DNA of 64,000 nucleotides from DASPPM01 sp052143835 (GTDB lineage: Bacteria; Pseudomonadota; Alphaproteobacteria; JACZXZ01), in NCBI GenBank assembly GCA_052143835.1, contig JBKQRV010000093.1, positions 78,101 through 142,100 of the forward strand. The letters are read 5' to 3'. The notes beneath the pieces are model-generated. The model did not search any database. It saw only the letters and a program-made list of their open reading frames with translations, and was not told the DNA's origin. The first letter of the stretch is position 1. Each line of letters starts with the position of its first letter. This document shows, one piece after another, positions 37,267 through 45,437 of the stretch. The position numbers and the translations under genes were made by a program.

Positions 37267-37536
37267 TCAATCTTCGTCGATGACGGGGGCGGCGCGAAGC
37301 CGCGAAAGCCGCTGTTGCCGCGTAAGACGCGAGAGGTTGGTACCTCCCTCCTTACCGCTTGTCACTGCCCCGGTCCTGGCAATGAGACGGTCGAGCAAGG
37401 GCGTCGCGACCCGCACTTGTTCCTGTGGTTTCGGCGCCGCGGCGGCTTTCTTCGCGCCGCCATGGGATGCCTTGCTCCTTGGCGCTTTCGCAGCGGGAGG
37501 CGTGTGATTGAGCGCGAGCTTGGACGATTTAGTCAT
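37267..37536 (-). CDS. Small basic protein of unknown function, first of a coupled pair
   Basis: About 89 residues. The N-terminal half is rich in Lys, Ala and Pro (KAPRSKASHGGAKKAAAAPK) and probably disordered; the C-terminal half (LLDRLIARTGAV and LSRLTRQQRLSRLRA) may form two helices. No DNA-binding motif is clear. ATG 37536 has AAGGA just upstream with tight spacing. It is followed after one base by the 149-residue gene. It may be the antitoxin or chaperone of that partner, which is inference from gene order only. It is divergent from the SDR gene, with 104 nt between. Confidence 0.6.
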   Translation of the reverse strand: MTKSSKLALNHTPPAAKAPRSKASHGGAKKAAAAPKPQEQVRVATPLLDRLIARTGAVTSGKEGGTNLSRLTRQQRLSRLRAAPVIDED

Positions 37537-37640
37537 GTCCTTACAATAATCCCTTTGCCGACGTCTTCAAAGGCTATCGCCAGAGGTGCCTCTGATGGCC
37601 ATGATAGGCGCTCGGCCGCGAACGGCGGGGGAGGCGAGAA

Positions 37641-38576
37641 GTGGCAGGCGAGCTCGAAGGGCGGGTGGCGCTCGTCACCGGTGGAGGGCGGGGCATCGGC
37701 CGCGCGATCGCGGAGGTGCTTCACGGCCGCGGGGCCGCCGTGGTGATCGCCGACAACGGCACGTCGATCGACGGTCTCGGCGCCGACCCTCGCGTCGCAG
37801 CGGCGGCCGCCCGGGCGCTCGGTGAGCGCGCCTTAGCCTTCAGCGAAAGCATCGCGAGCCCGTCGGCCGCGCGCGCCGCGGTCGAGCTTGCGCACCGGCG
37901 CTTCGGCGGCCTCGACATCCTCGTCAACAATGCGGCGATCGTGCGCGACGCTTTCATCTTCGAGGGCGATGCCGGCGACTGGGACGCCGTCATCCGCAAC
38001 AATCTCTCGGCCGCCTATTATCTCATGACGGCGGCGACGCCGCTCATGTGCGAGGCGAGCAAGGCCGGCCGCGGCGGCGGGAGTTGGGGCCGCATCGTCA
38101 ACATCGTCTCGACCGCCGGCTTCTACGGCAATTACGGCCAGGCGAGCTACGCCAGCGCTAAGGGCGGGCTCGTGGCCCTTTCGCGCATCGCCGCCCTCGA
38201 CTTGGCACGGCACGGCATTACGAGCAATGCCGTCGCCCCTTTCGCCGCGACACGCGTGAGCGAGGCCATCAAGCCGGCGAACGAGGCGCAGGCGCACTAT
38301 AAGGCGCGGGCGCTCAAGCTCTCCGCCAAGCACGTCGCGAGCTTCGTCGCCTATCTCGCGGGCCCCGCCGCGGCGAAGATTTCCGGCCAGCTCTTCGGCG
38401 TGCGCGGTCGTGAGATTTTCCTCTTCTCGCAACCGCGGCCACAGGCGCGCCTCGTGAACAACGACGCGGATTGGACTCCCGAGAGCTTGGCGGAAGCCGT
38501 CGCTACCGAATTCACCCCATACATGACGGAACTTTCGACCGACCTCGAAGCCTTCAACAGCGAGCCGGTGGTGTAA
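37641..38576 (+). CDS. Short-chain dehydrogenase/reductase
   Basis: About 311 residues. The cofactor loop TGGGRGIG lies at residues 13-20, NNAA at 96-99, and the catalytic Ser157, Tyr170 and Lys174 are in IVSTAG and SYASAKGG. This is a classical SDR, but with a tail some 60 residues longer than usual (SQPRPQARLVNNDADWTPES), as seen in the 3-oxoacyl/hydroxyacyl dehydrogenases that act on CoA thioesters. GTG 37641 has a good GGAGG upstream. Gentisate dioxygenase follows 89 nt later on the same strand, so it may handle a pathway intermediate. Confidence 0.9.
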   Translation: MAGELEGRVALVTGGGRGIGRAIAEVLHGRGAAVVIADNGTSIDGLGADPRVAAAAARALGERALAFSESIASPSAARAAVELAHRRFGGLDILVNNAAIVRDAFIFEGDAGDWDAVIRNNLSAAYYLMTAATPLMCEASKAGRGGGSWGRIVNIVSTAGFYGNYGQASYASAKGGLVALSRIAALDLARHGITSNAVAPFAATRVSEAIKPANEAQAHYKARALKLSAKHVASFVAYLAGPAAAKISGQLFGVRGREIFLFSQPRPQARLVNNDADWTPESLAEAVATEFTPYMTELSTDLEAFNSEPVV

Positions 38577-38665
38577 TTGGCAGTAGGCTGGCACGGCAGG
38601 GATATGTCAGAATCGCGCGACGGAGCGGCCTTGGGGGCGGGCCGGCCGAGGACGGAGGAGTAGCG

Positions 38666-39721
38666 ATGGAAGCGCAACCGCAGCGAACGCCCGAGCGCGA
38701 GGCCTATTACGCGCGCATTGCCGCGGGAAACATGGCGCCTCTGTGGGAGGTTCTGCGCGGCCTCGTCACCAAGGAGCCGGTCGTGCGCGAGGTGCCGGCC
38801 GTGTGGCATTACCAGGCGATCCGTCCGGCGATCCTCGAGTCCGGCCAGCTGATCACGGCGAAGGAGGCCGAGCGCCGCGTGCTCGTGCTCGAGAATCCGG
38901 CCCTTCGCGGGCTCTCGCGCATCACCATGAGCCTCTTTGCCGGGCTCCAGCTCATCCTCCCGGGCGAGGTCGCGCCGAGCCATCGCCATGCCGCCTCGGC
39001 GCTGCGCTTCATCATCGAGGGCAAGGGCGCCTACACCGCGGTCGACGGCGAGAAGACCGTCATGAGCGAGGGCGATTTCGTCATCACCCCGCCCTGGACC
39101 TGGCATGACCATGGCAACGAGAGCGAGTTGCCGATGGTGTGGATGGACGGGCTCGACCTGCCGCTCGTCAATTTCCTCAATACGAGCTTCATGGAGCCCT
39201 ATCCGGAAGACCGTCAGCCGCTGTCGCGTCCGCTCGGCGATTCCCTCGCGCGCTACGGCCAAGGCATCCTGCCCGACGGTTACGCGGCCAAGGGCAAATG
39301 CTCGCCCGTCTTCAATTACCCCTACGCCCGCACGCGCGCGGCCCTCGAGGCCATGCGCAAGAGCGAGGAATGGGATGCCTGCCACGGCCTCAAGGTGCGC
39401 TACGTCAATCCGGTCGACGGCGACTATGCCATGCCGACGATCGGCGCCTTCATGCAGCTCATCCCCGCAGGCTTCGCAGCACTACCCTATCGCTCGACCG
39501 ACGGCACGATTTTCGCCTGCGTCGAAGGCGGGGGCCGTACCCAGGTAGGCGACGCGAGCCTCGAATGGGGTCCGCGCGATGTCTTCGTGGTGCCGAGCTG
39601 GTCCTGGTACCGCCACGAGCCTATGGAGGACACGGTGCTGTTCAGCTTCTCCGACCGGCCGGTGCAGGAGAAGCTCGGCCTCTGGCGCGAGCAGCGCGGC
39701 AACACGGCGCCGCGCGCCTGA
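38666..39721 (+). CDS. Gentisate 1,2-dioxygenase
   Basis: About 351 residues with two cupin barrels. The first holds the iron-ligand histidines in PSHRHAASALRFIIEG (His106, His108) and TPPWTWHDHGN (His147, His149); the second holds VFVVPSWSWYRHEP. N-terminal PLWEVLRGLVTKEP and LILPGEVAPSHRH are marks of the gentisate/1-hydroxy-2-naphthoate dioxygenase family. The enzyme opens the ring of gentisate with O2 to give maleylpyruvate. GGAGGAG precedes ATG 38666. A FAH-family hydrolase (42063-42911) and a GST-like protein (31337-32008) could supply the next steps. Salicylate or hydroxynaphthoate cleavage by a relative remains possible. Confidence 0.87.
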   Translation: MEAQPQRTPEREAYYARIAAGNMAPLWEVLRGLVTKEPVVREVPAVWHYQAIRPAILESGQLITAKEAERRVLVLENPALRGLSRITMSLFAGLQLILPGEVAPSHRHAASALRFIIEGKGAYTAVDGEKTVMSEGDFVITPPWTWHDHGNESELPMVWMDGLDLPLVNFLNTSFMEPYPEDRQPLSRPLGDSLARYGQGILPDGYAAKGKCSPVFNYPYARTRAALEAMRKSEEWDACHGLKVRYVNPVDGDYAMPTIGAFMQLIPAGFAALPYRSTDGTIFACVEGGGRTQVGDASLEWGPRDVFVVPSWSWYRHEPMEDTVLFSFSDRPVQEKLGLWREQRGNTAPRA

Positions 39722-39778
39722 GTACCAGGGTGAGAAGCCTGCGGCCCGCTTGGAAACAAATGAATTCTTTCTGTTATA

Positions 39779-39896
39779 GTCATGCCCGCGAAAGCCGGCA
39801 TCCAGGGCTGCCAAAACGGTGCGTGTCTGAACCCCGCGTACGCAGGCGTGGACACCCGCTCCCCGCCTTCGCGGGGACAAGCTTCGCGGGTGTGAC
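39779..39896. repeat. Miniature inverted repeat (GTCATnCCnG family), copy 1
   Basis: Ends are GTCATGCCCGCGAAAGC at left and GCTTCGCGGGTGTGAC at right, imperfect inverse complements, with an internal GCGGGG...CCCCGC hairpin. The same design recurs at 53733-53838 and 59215-59373. Such palindromic units are common between genes in alphaproteobacteria. It lies in the gap between gentisate dioxygenase and the DUF924 gene. Confidence 0.65.
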
Positions 39897-39953
39897 GAAG
39901 GTGGGAAAGAGCGTGCAGCACCCATTTCCCAACGAGTCCTTAGCTCGCTCTCG

Positions 39954-40529
39954 ATGACGCCCGAGGAAGTGCTTGCCTTCTGGTTTGCCGCCGTCCCGGG
40001 GACGCCGGGCTATGGCCGCATGCGCGAGGTCTGGTTCGAGAAGGACGCGGCCTTCGACGACGAGGTGCGTCGCATGCTCGCGCGCCCGCACCAGGCCGCT
40101 TGGGCGGGCGCTTTGGACGGCTGGACGTCAACGGGGCGCGGCGCGCTCGCCCTCGTGATCCTTCTCGATCAGGTGCCGCGCAATATCTTCCGCGGACTAG
40201 CGCGCGCCTACGCGTGCGATGCCAAGGCGCGCAGCGTAGCCGCGGCCGCCGTCGCGCGCGGCCACGACCGTGCCTTGCTGCCGGCCGAGCGCCTCTTCCT
40301 CTATCTCCCTTTCGAGCATAGCGAGCTGCCGGCCGACCAAGCGCGCGCGCTCGAGCTCTTCGCGGCCCTCGAGGCCTTTCCCGAGACCACGGGCGTCATG
40401 AAAACGGCCAGGCGCCATGCCGAGATCATTCAGCACTTCGGCCGCTTCCCCCACCGCAATGCCGCCCTCGGCCGTACCACCACGCGGGAGGAGGCGGCGT
40501 TCCTCGCGGAGCCGGAGTCGTCGTTTTGA
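39954..40529 (+). CDS. DUF924 family protein
   Basis: About 191 residues. Family marks are VLAFWFAAVPG at the start, LALVILLDQVPRNIFRG, RLFLYLPFEHSE and RRHAEIIQHFGRFPHRNA. The fold is expected to be all-helical and TPR-like; no enzymatic activity is established for the family. The gene stands between gentisate dioxygenase and a convergent SPOR lipoprotein gene, 21 nt from the latter's stop. ATG 39954 fits the family N-terminus. Nothing in its context points to a function. Confidence 0.87.
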   Translation: MTPEEVLAFWFAAVPGTPGYGRMREVWFEKDAAFDDEVRRMLARPHQAAWAGALDGWTSTGRGALALVILLDQVPRNIFRGLARAYACDAKARSVAAAAVARGHDRALLPAERLFLYLPFEHSELPADQARALELFAALEAFPETTGVMKTARRHAEIIQHFGRFPHRNAALGRTTTREEAAFLAEPESSF

Positions 40530-40550
40530 AGGAAGCGCTCGCGGCCGCCG

Positions 40551-41942
40551 CTACTTGAGGGGTCGCACCCAGCAGTCGGGTCCGGCCGCGTGCAGGCCGG
40601 CGCAGAGCTCCTTGGCCTGCGTCTCACTCTCGAAGGGACCCAAGGAGAGACGCGCGACCCGCATGCCGCCGACGGTGGTGACGGTGTCGATCCGCGGCTT
40701 GAGCTCGCCGAGGAGCCGCGGAAGACGCGTGCGGAGCGCATTCCAATCGCGGGTTGCCTCCGCGGGCGAGCGGAACGAGACATATTGCACGAGGTATTTT
40801 CCGGCAGCACTCTCGCGCGGCGGCGCGCTCACGGCTGCCGGGCCGGGCAGTGCCGCCAATTGGGGCGCCGCGGCCGCAGGCGGCTTCGCTACAGGAGCGG
40901 GTGCCGCGGCCTTCGCGGTCGCGGCGGGTGCCGCCGCGGTCTTTTTTGCCGCAGGTGCGGGCTTTGCCGGCGTGGCCGCCTCAGGAGTGGGTGCGGGCTT
41001 TGCCGGCGTGGCCGCCTCAGGAGCGGGCGCGGCCGTTGCCGGCGTGGCCGCCTCGGGAGCAGCGGGAGACGTGGCCGCCGCCGGCGCCGCTTGGCCGGCC
41101 TCGTTGGCCGCGGGCTCGGCCTCGGCTGGCGGTGGTGTCAACGGCGTCTCGGCCACGGCGGTCGTGGGCACTGGAGGGGGTGCAGACGGCGCCGTGGCCG
41201 CGGGCTCCGCCGCCGCCTGCCCTGCTGCGGCAGCTCCCGTCTCACCCTCTTGCCCCGGCTTTGGCGCTGCCGCGATCTGTGGCGGAGGCACGCCCGTCTT
41301 CTGGTAATCGGTGAGCGTGAAGCGCTCGACCTTGGCGCCCGCGTCGCGCTCGCGCAGCACGACGGCGCCGATTTCGGGCGCGTAGTAAAGCGTCTCGCTG
41401 GCCTCGCCGCGCCGGCAGGCAATCTGCCACGCCGTGAAGGTCCCCGCCTCGACCGTAATCTTGTCGGGCCGGCTCACCTCGCAGAACTCGCGCTCTTCAC
41501 GCGGCGGAGCGTCGCCTTCTTGTGTCACGACCTTGTAGGAGACTTCCTTGCCGGCCACGAGAGGGAAGACGGTGGGATTTGCCGGATCGAAGGTGCGCGT
41601 GAGTGACGGGCCGCCGCCGGCAGGGGTCTCGGAGCGGGGCGGAACGGTTGGATCGCGGAAAGAAATCCACTTGGCATTCGAGTTGTCGATCCAGCTGATC
41701 TCGTCGCCGTTTACCGCGGTGACGAAGATCGGGCGCTCGTCGCCGTTCTCCTCGAAGGTGAGACTGTCGCCGACGCGATAGACGGGCGGGGAAGCGCTAT
41801 CGGGAGCCGCCGCCGTTGACGGCGAGGGCGCCTGCGCGGCCGGTTTCATCTCGCATGCCGCAAGCGCAAACGCGAGCGCCAGCCCGAGGGGCAAGCTTCC
41901 GAACGCGCTCACCAGGCGATTTGATCGAGGCTCAACCGGCAT
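40551..41942 (-). CDS. SPOR-domain lipoprotein with long Ala/Pro linker
   Basis: About 463 residues. A lipoprotein signal (LGLALAFALAAC, lipobox LAAC) suggests membrane anchoring. Residues ~45-230 form an unrecognised beta-rich domain with YRVGDSLTFEENGDE, SWIDNSNAKWISF and an EFCEVSRPDKITVEAGTF stretch. Then comes a ~150-residue Ala/Pro/Glu linker that includes near-perfect repeats of PEAATPAKPAP. The last ~75 residues (KYLVQYVSFRSPAEATRDW to AAGPDCWVRPL) match a SPOR domain, which binds denuded peptidoglycan glycan at division sites. ATG 41942 has GGAG upstream. It may link an envelope process to the septum or to wall damage. Confidence 0.8.
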   Translation of the reverse strand: MPVEPRSNRLVSAFGSLPLGLALAFALAACEMKPAAQAPSPSTAAAPDSASPPVYRVGDSLTFEENGDERPIFVTAVNGDEISWIDNSNAKWISFRDPTVPPRSETPAGGGPSLTRTFDPANPTVFPLVAGKEVSYKVVTQEGDAPPREEREFCEVSRPDKITVEAGTFTAWQIACRRGEASETLYYAPEIGAVVLRERDAGAKVERFTLTDYQKTGVPPPQIAAAPKPGQEGETGAAAAGQAAAEPAATAPSAPPPVPTTAVAETPLTPPPAEAEPAANEAGQAAPAAATSPAAPEAATPATAAPAPEAATPAKPAPTPEAATPAKPAPAAKKTAAAPAATAKAAAPAPVAKPPAAAAPQLAALPGPAAVSAPPRESAAGKYLVQYVSFRSPAEATRDWNALRTRLPRLLGELKPRIDTVTTVGGMRVARLSLGPFESETQAKELCAGLHAAGPDCWVRPLK

Positions 41943-42062
41943 CCGGCCCCACTCCAGGCGCTCTTGCTGCACCCCGCGATCGAATGTGCCAAAGCGGGCG
42001 CGGGCGGGCAACAGGACCGTGGTCGCGGGCAGGCCCGCCGCAGGCTCCGGCACGGCCCTCGC

Positions 42063-42911
42063 TCAGCCCTCGGTGACCTTGTTGCGCAGGACGCCGATCC
42101 CTTCGATCTCCATCTCGACCACGTCGCCCTTCTTCATAAAGACGGGCGGCTTGCGAGCGAAGCCCACGCCGTGCGGCGTGCCGGTCGGGATGAGATCGCC
42201 CGGCTCGAGCGTGGTGAAGCCCGAGCAGTAGGCGACGAGCTCCTCGACCGGGAAGATGAGCTGGGCCGTGGTGCTGTCCTGCAAGGTCCGCCCGTTGATC
42301 TTGGTGGTGAGCCTGAGCCTCGAGGGGTCCTTGAGCTCGTCGCTCGTCACCAGCCACGGACCCACGGCGCCGGACTTGGGAAAGTTCTTGCCCGGCGTGA
42401 ATTGGGAGCCGTGGAACTGCCAATCGCGCACCGAGCCGTCGTGATAGATGGTGTAGCCGGCGACATGCTTGAGCGCGTCCTTGGCCGAGACCCGGCGCGC
42501 CCGCTTGCCGATCACGATGCAGAGCTCGACCTCGTAATCATATTGCTCCGAGTCCTTGGGCTTCACGATCGCCTGCTCGTGACCCACGTGACTGTCGGGG
42601 AAGCGCACAAAGACCACCGGCTTGCTCGGGGCCTTGACGCCGGCCTCGGCCGCGTGATCGGCATAGTTGAGGCCGATCGCGAGGATCTTGTCGGGGGCCG
42701 TGATCACGGGGAGGAAGCTCACCTGGCTCAGGCGCAGATCGGGCTTCGCCCCTTTGACGAGACGGCGCGCTGCGGCAAGCCCGTTGCCGGCGAGGAGTGC
42801 CTTCAAAGTGGGAAACTTCTTGCCGAGACGGCGCCCGAGATCCACCACCCCTCCGTCCACGACCGCACCGTAGCTGGCGCGGCCCTTGTGCTTGAAGCTC
42901 ATCAGTTTCAT
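42063..42911 (-). CDS. Fumarylacetoacetate hydrolase (FAH) family protein
   Basis: About 282 residues. The C-terminal FAH domain includes ILAIGLNYADHAAEAG, YDYEVELCIVIGKRAR with the metal-ligand acidic residues, DWQFHGSQFTPGKNF and DLIPTGTPHGVGFARKPP. Family members cleave C-C bonds in 2,4-diketo acids or hydrate related dienoates. Near a gentisate dioxygenase, a fumarylpyruvate hydrolase (fumarate plus pyruvate) is the natural guess, but 2-hydroxyhepta-2,4-diene-dioate isomerase is equally compatible with the motifs. The start ATG 42911 has AGAGGAA 8 nt upstream. It lies downstream of the class IV aminotransferase on the same strand with 104 nt between. Confidence 0.87.
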   Translation of the reverse strand: MKLMSFKHKGRASYGAVVDGGVVDLGRRLGKKFPTLKALLAGNGLAAARRLVKGAKPDLRLSQVSFLPVITAPDKILAIGLNYADHAAEAGVKAPSKPVVFVRFPDSHVGHEQAIVKPKDSEQYDYEVELCIVIGKRARRVSAKDALKHVAGYTIYHDGSVRDWQFHGSQFTPGKNFPKSGAVGPWLVTSDELKDPSRLRLTTKINGRTLQDSTTAQLIFPVEELVAYCSGFTTLEPGDLIPTGTPHGVGFARKPPVFMKKGDVVEMEIEGIGVLRNKVTEG

Positions 42912-43015
42912 GGCGAATTCCTCTTCCGAGACAGACCCCCTCCGCGCCATCGCGCACCTGAGGAGAATCACAGGGCGGTCGCCGGGTGTCAATCGCCTCG
43001 CCGCTCCCCAGGCCC

Positions 43016-43966
43016 TCAGTCGTAGGGCACCGCAACGGCCTCCGGGTCGCTCTCGTGCAGCGCCCAGTAGACCTCCCTCAAACGCATGGTGAGGGGACCG
43101 GGCGCGTCGTTGCCAAGAATGCGGCCGTCGAGCCGAGTCACGGGGATGACGCCGCCGGCCGTCGAGGAGAGAAAAATTTCATCGGCTTCGGCGAGCTCGG
43201 CTGAGGCAAGCGGACGCGTCGCGGCCGGCACGCCGAGGGCGGCGCAGAGCTCGAGCACGGAGCGGCGCGTGATCCCTTCAAGGATGCCCGCCTCCGGCGT
43301 CGCTACCTTGCCCTCCGAGACCGCGAAGACGTTGAAGCCCGGACCCTCCGCGACATTGCCCTTGAGGTCGAGGAGGATGGCTACGTCGGCGCCGCGGTCA
43401 TAGGCCTGCCATTGGCTCTGCACCAGGTCGAGCCAGTGGTAGTTCTTGACCCGCGGATCGACCGAGCGCGCGGGGATGCGGGCGTAGGAGCTGACGATCG
43501 CGTGGATGCCGCGCTCCTGACGCTCGGGGGTGGCGAGCCAGACGAAGGGGAGGGCATAGGCGATGAACTGGTTCCGGCAAAGACGCATGTCGCGGCTGCC
43601 GGCCGGCGGCTGGCCGCGCGTGCACACCATGGCGACATAGGCGTTGCGGAGGCCCGTGCGGCGCACGCACTCGATGAGGATGGCGCGCATCTCGGCACGG
43701 CTCTCCGGCGGCGCCAAGCGCAAGGACCGCATCGAGGCGCAGAAGCGCTCGAGGTGTGCCTCGAGCCGGAAGAAGCGCCCCTGCCAGACGTGGACGACGT
43801 CATAGGTCGCATCCGAGCGCGTGAAGCCGAAATCGAGCACCGAGATCTTGGCCTCGGCGATCGGCACGAAAGCCCCCCCGATATAGGCCAGCCCGCTAGC
43901 CGAAGCGTCCGTCGCCCCCGCGACGGTGCGCGGAGCGGCGTCGTTCTGGAGGCGGATGCCCTTCAC
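43016..43966 (-). CDS. Class IV PLP aminotransferase (BCAT/D-amino acid aminotransferase-like)
   Basis: About 316 residues. The fold-type IV pattern is clear: ISVLDFGFTRSDATYDVVHVWQGRFFRLEAHLERF, lysine 174 in RVKNYHWLDLVQSQ as the probable Schiff-base residue, GNVAEGPGFNVF and STAGGVIPVTRLDGR. Such enzymes move amino groups between branched-chain, aromatic or D-amino acids and 2-oxo acids, or, in close relatives, act as lyases. The start is GTG 43966 with AAGGA about 10 nt upstream. It is divergent from the SBP of HAAT transporter 2, hinting that it may act on the imported amino acid. Confidence 0.88.
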   Translation of the reverse strand: MKGIRLQNDAAPRTVAGATDASASGLAYIGGAFVPIAEAKISVLDFGFTRSDATYDVVHVWQGRFFRLEAHLERFCASMRSLRLAPPESRAEMRAILIECVRRTGLRNAYVAMVCTRGQPPAGSRDMRLCRNQFIAYALPFVWLATPERQERGIHAIVSSYARIPARSVDPRVKNYHWLDLVQSQWQAYDRGADVAILLDLKGNVAEGPGFNVFAVSEGKVATPEAGILEGITRRSVLELCAALGVPAATRPLASAELAEADEIFLSSTAGGVIPVTRLDGRILGNDAPGPLTMRLREVYWALHESDPEAVAVPYD

Positions 43967-44075
43967 CGCGAATTCGTCCTTGATCGAGATCGTCGAGCCC
44001 AGCTGAGCGATAGCATAGGGCGCCAGGTTAGCTGCGATCTGCGGCGAGCCGCAAGAGGCAAGGGCGCGGCGGGAC

Positions 44076-44105
44076 TTGGCGGGGGAGCGCCCGGCCTGCT
44101 ATGGT
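44076..44105 (+). promoter_or_regulatory. Possible sigma-70-type promoter for transporter 2
   Basis: TTGGCG at 44076-44081 and TATGGT at 44100-44105 are 18 nt apart, with TGC before the -10 (extended -10-like). This lies 46 nt before the SBP start codon. The match is modest and was judged by eye. Confidence 0.35.
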
Positions 44106-44151
44106 TTCTCCTCAACGCATAAGGCCGGAAGGCTCGAACTGGGAGGATGCA

Positions 44152-45354
44152 ATGCGATTTTGCAAGCTATTGGCAAGCCTTGCGCTTGCGCTCGCCGTGG
44201 CGACCACCGCCAGGGCCGAGACCATCAAGGTCGGCGTGGTGCTGACCTATTCGGGCGTCAATGCCGAGCTCGGCGATCTGATCACGAAAGCCATGGAGCT
44301 TTACGTCAAGCTTCACCAGAAGGAGCTCGGCGACAACAAGATCGAGATGATCAAGCGCGATTCGGGCCCGCCCACGGGGGCGGGGGCCAAGACTCAGGTC
44401 ACCGAGCTGATCACGCAAGACCACGTCAATCTGCTGATCGGCTTCATCTTCTCGCCCGACGCGATCGCCAGCGCCCCGGTGGTGACGCAGGCGAAGGTGC
44501 CGATGATCATCGTGAACGCGGGCACGGCCTGGATCACCAACCTGTCGCCCTATATCGCGCGCACGTCCTTCTCCATGTGGCAGTCCGGCTATCCGATGGG
44601 GACCTACGCCGCGAAAACCCTCAAGTGCGCCACGGCCGCCGTGGGCTATACCGACTACCCGCCCGGAAAGGACGAGCTCGAGGCCTTCTCGAAGGGCTTC
44701 GAATCGGCGGGCGGCAAGGTCATCGACGCGATCCCGATGGGCAATCCCTCGCAGGTGCCCGACTTCACGCCCTTCCTCCAGCGCGTCAAGGACGAGAAGC
44801 CGCAGTGCTTCTACGTCTTCGTGCCGTCGGGCGTGCATGCCGCGGCCCTCGTCAAGACCGCCGGCGAGGTCAACCTCAAGGCGGCCGGCATCAAGATCAT
44901 CGGCCCGGGCGACGTCATCGAGGATACCAAGCTCCAGGCCATGGGGGACCCGGCGGTCGGCTTCATCGCCATGGGCAATTATGCCGCGGATTACGACAAT
45001 CCCGCGAATAAGGCCTTCGTGAAGGACTGGCACGACGCCTACGGCGCCGACTCGACGCCCGAATTCATGGCGGTCGCGGGCTGGGACGGCATGGCGGCGG
45101 TCTTCCACGTGATCAAGACGCTCAACGGCAAGCTCGATCCGGACAAGGTGATGGCGGCGTTGCGCGGCTGGAGCTTCGACAGCCCGCGCGGACGCATCAC
45201 CATCGACCCCGCCACGCGCGACATCATCCAGGACGAGCACGTCGAGGAGGTCGTCAGGCTGCCCAGCGGCAAGCTCGGCGTGAAGGTGCTCGAGACCATC
45301 CCGGCGGTGAAGGACCCGTGCAAGGAGCTCAAGATCGGGAAGTGCGGGAGCTGA
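44152..45354 (+). CDS. HAAT-type ABC transporter substrate-binding protein 2
   Basis: About 400 residues. A signal peptide (ASLALALAVATTARA) precedes ETIKVGVVLTYSGVNAEL, the type I periplasmic-binding start. NLLIGFIFSPDAIASAPV, VGYTDYPPGKDELEAF and DFTPFLQRVKDEKPQCFYVFVPSG are typical. A DPCKELKIGKCG tail carries two Cys that could form a disulfide. GGGAGGATGC precedes the ATG. It begins the second complete transporter operon; the ligand may be an aromatic or branched-chain compound. SBPs 1, 2 and 3 differ widely from one another, so the three importers probably take different substrates. Confidence 0.9.
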   Translation: MRFCKLLASLALALAVATTARAETIKVGVVLTYSGVNAELGDLITKAMELYVKLHQKELGDNKIEMIKRDSGPPTGAGAKTQVTELITQDHVNLLIGFIFSPDAIASAPVVTQAKVPMIIVNAGTAWITNLSPYIARTSFSMWQSGYPMGTYAAKTLKCATAAVGYTDYPPGKDELEAFSKGFESAGGKVIDAIPMGNPSQVPDFTPFLQRVKDEKPQCFYVFVPSGVHAAALVKTAGEVNLKAAGIKIIGPGDVIEDTKLQAMGDPAVGFIAMGNYAADYDNPANKAFVKDWHDAYGADSTPEFMAVAGWDGMAAVFHVIKTLNGKLDPDKVMAALRGWSFDSPRGRITIDPATRDIIQDEHVEEVVRLPSGKLGVKVLETIPAVKDPCKELKIGKCGS

Positions 45355-45437
45355 GCGCTCTCGAGACATCGCTCTCCGCCCATGGCACCGCTGCCGCGCG
45401 CGAGCGCGGCGGCGGTCGCCGCGCATAAGAGGCGCGG

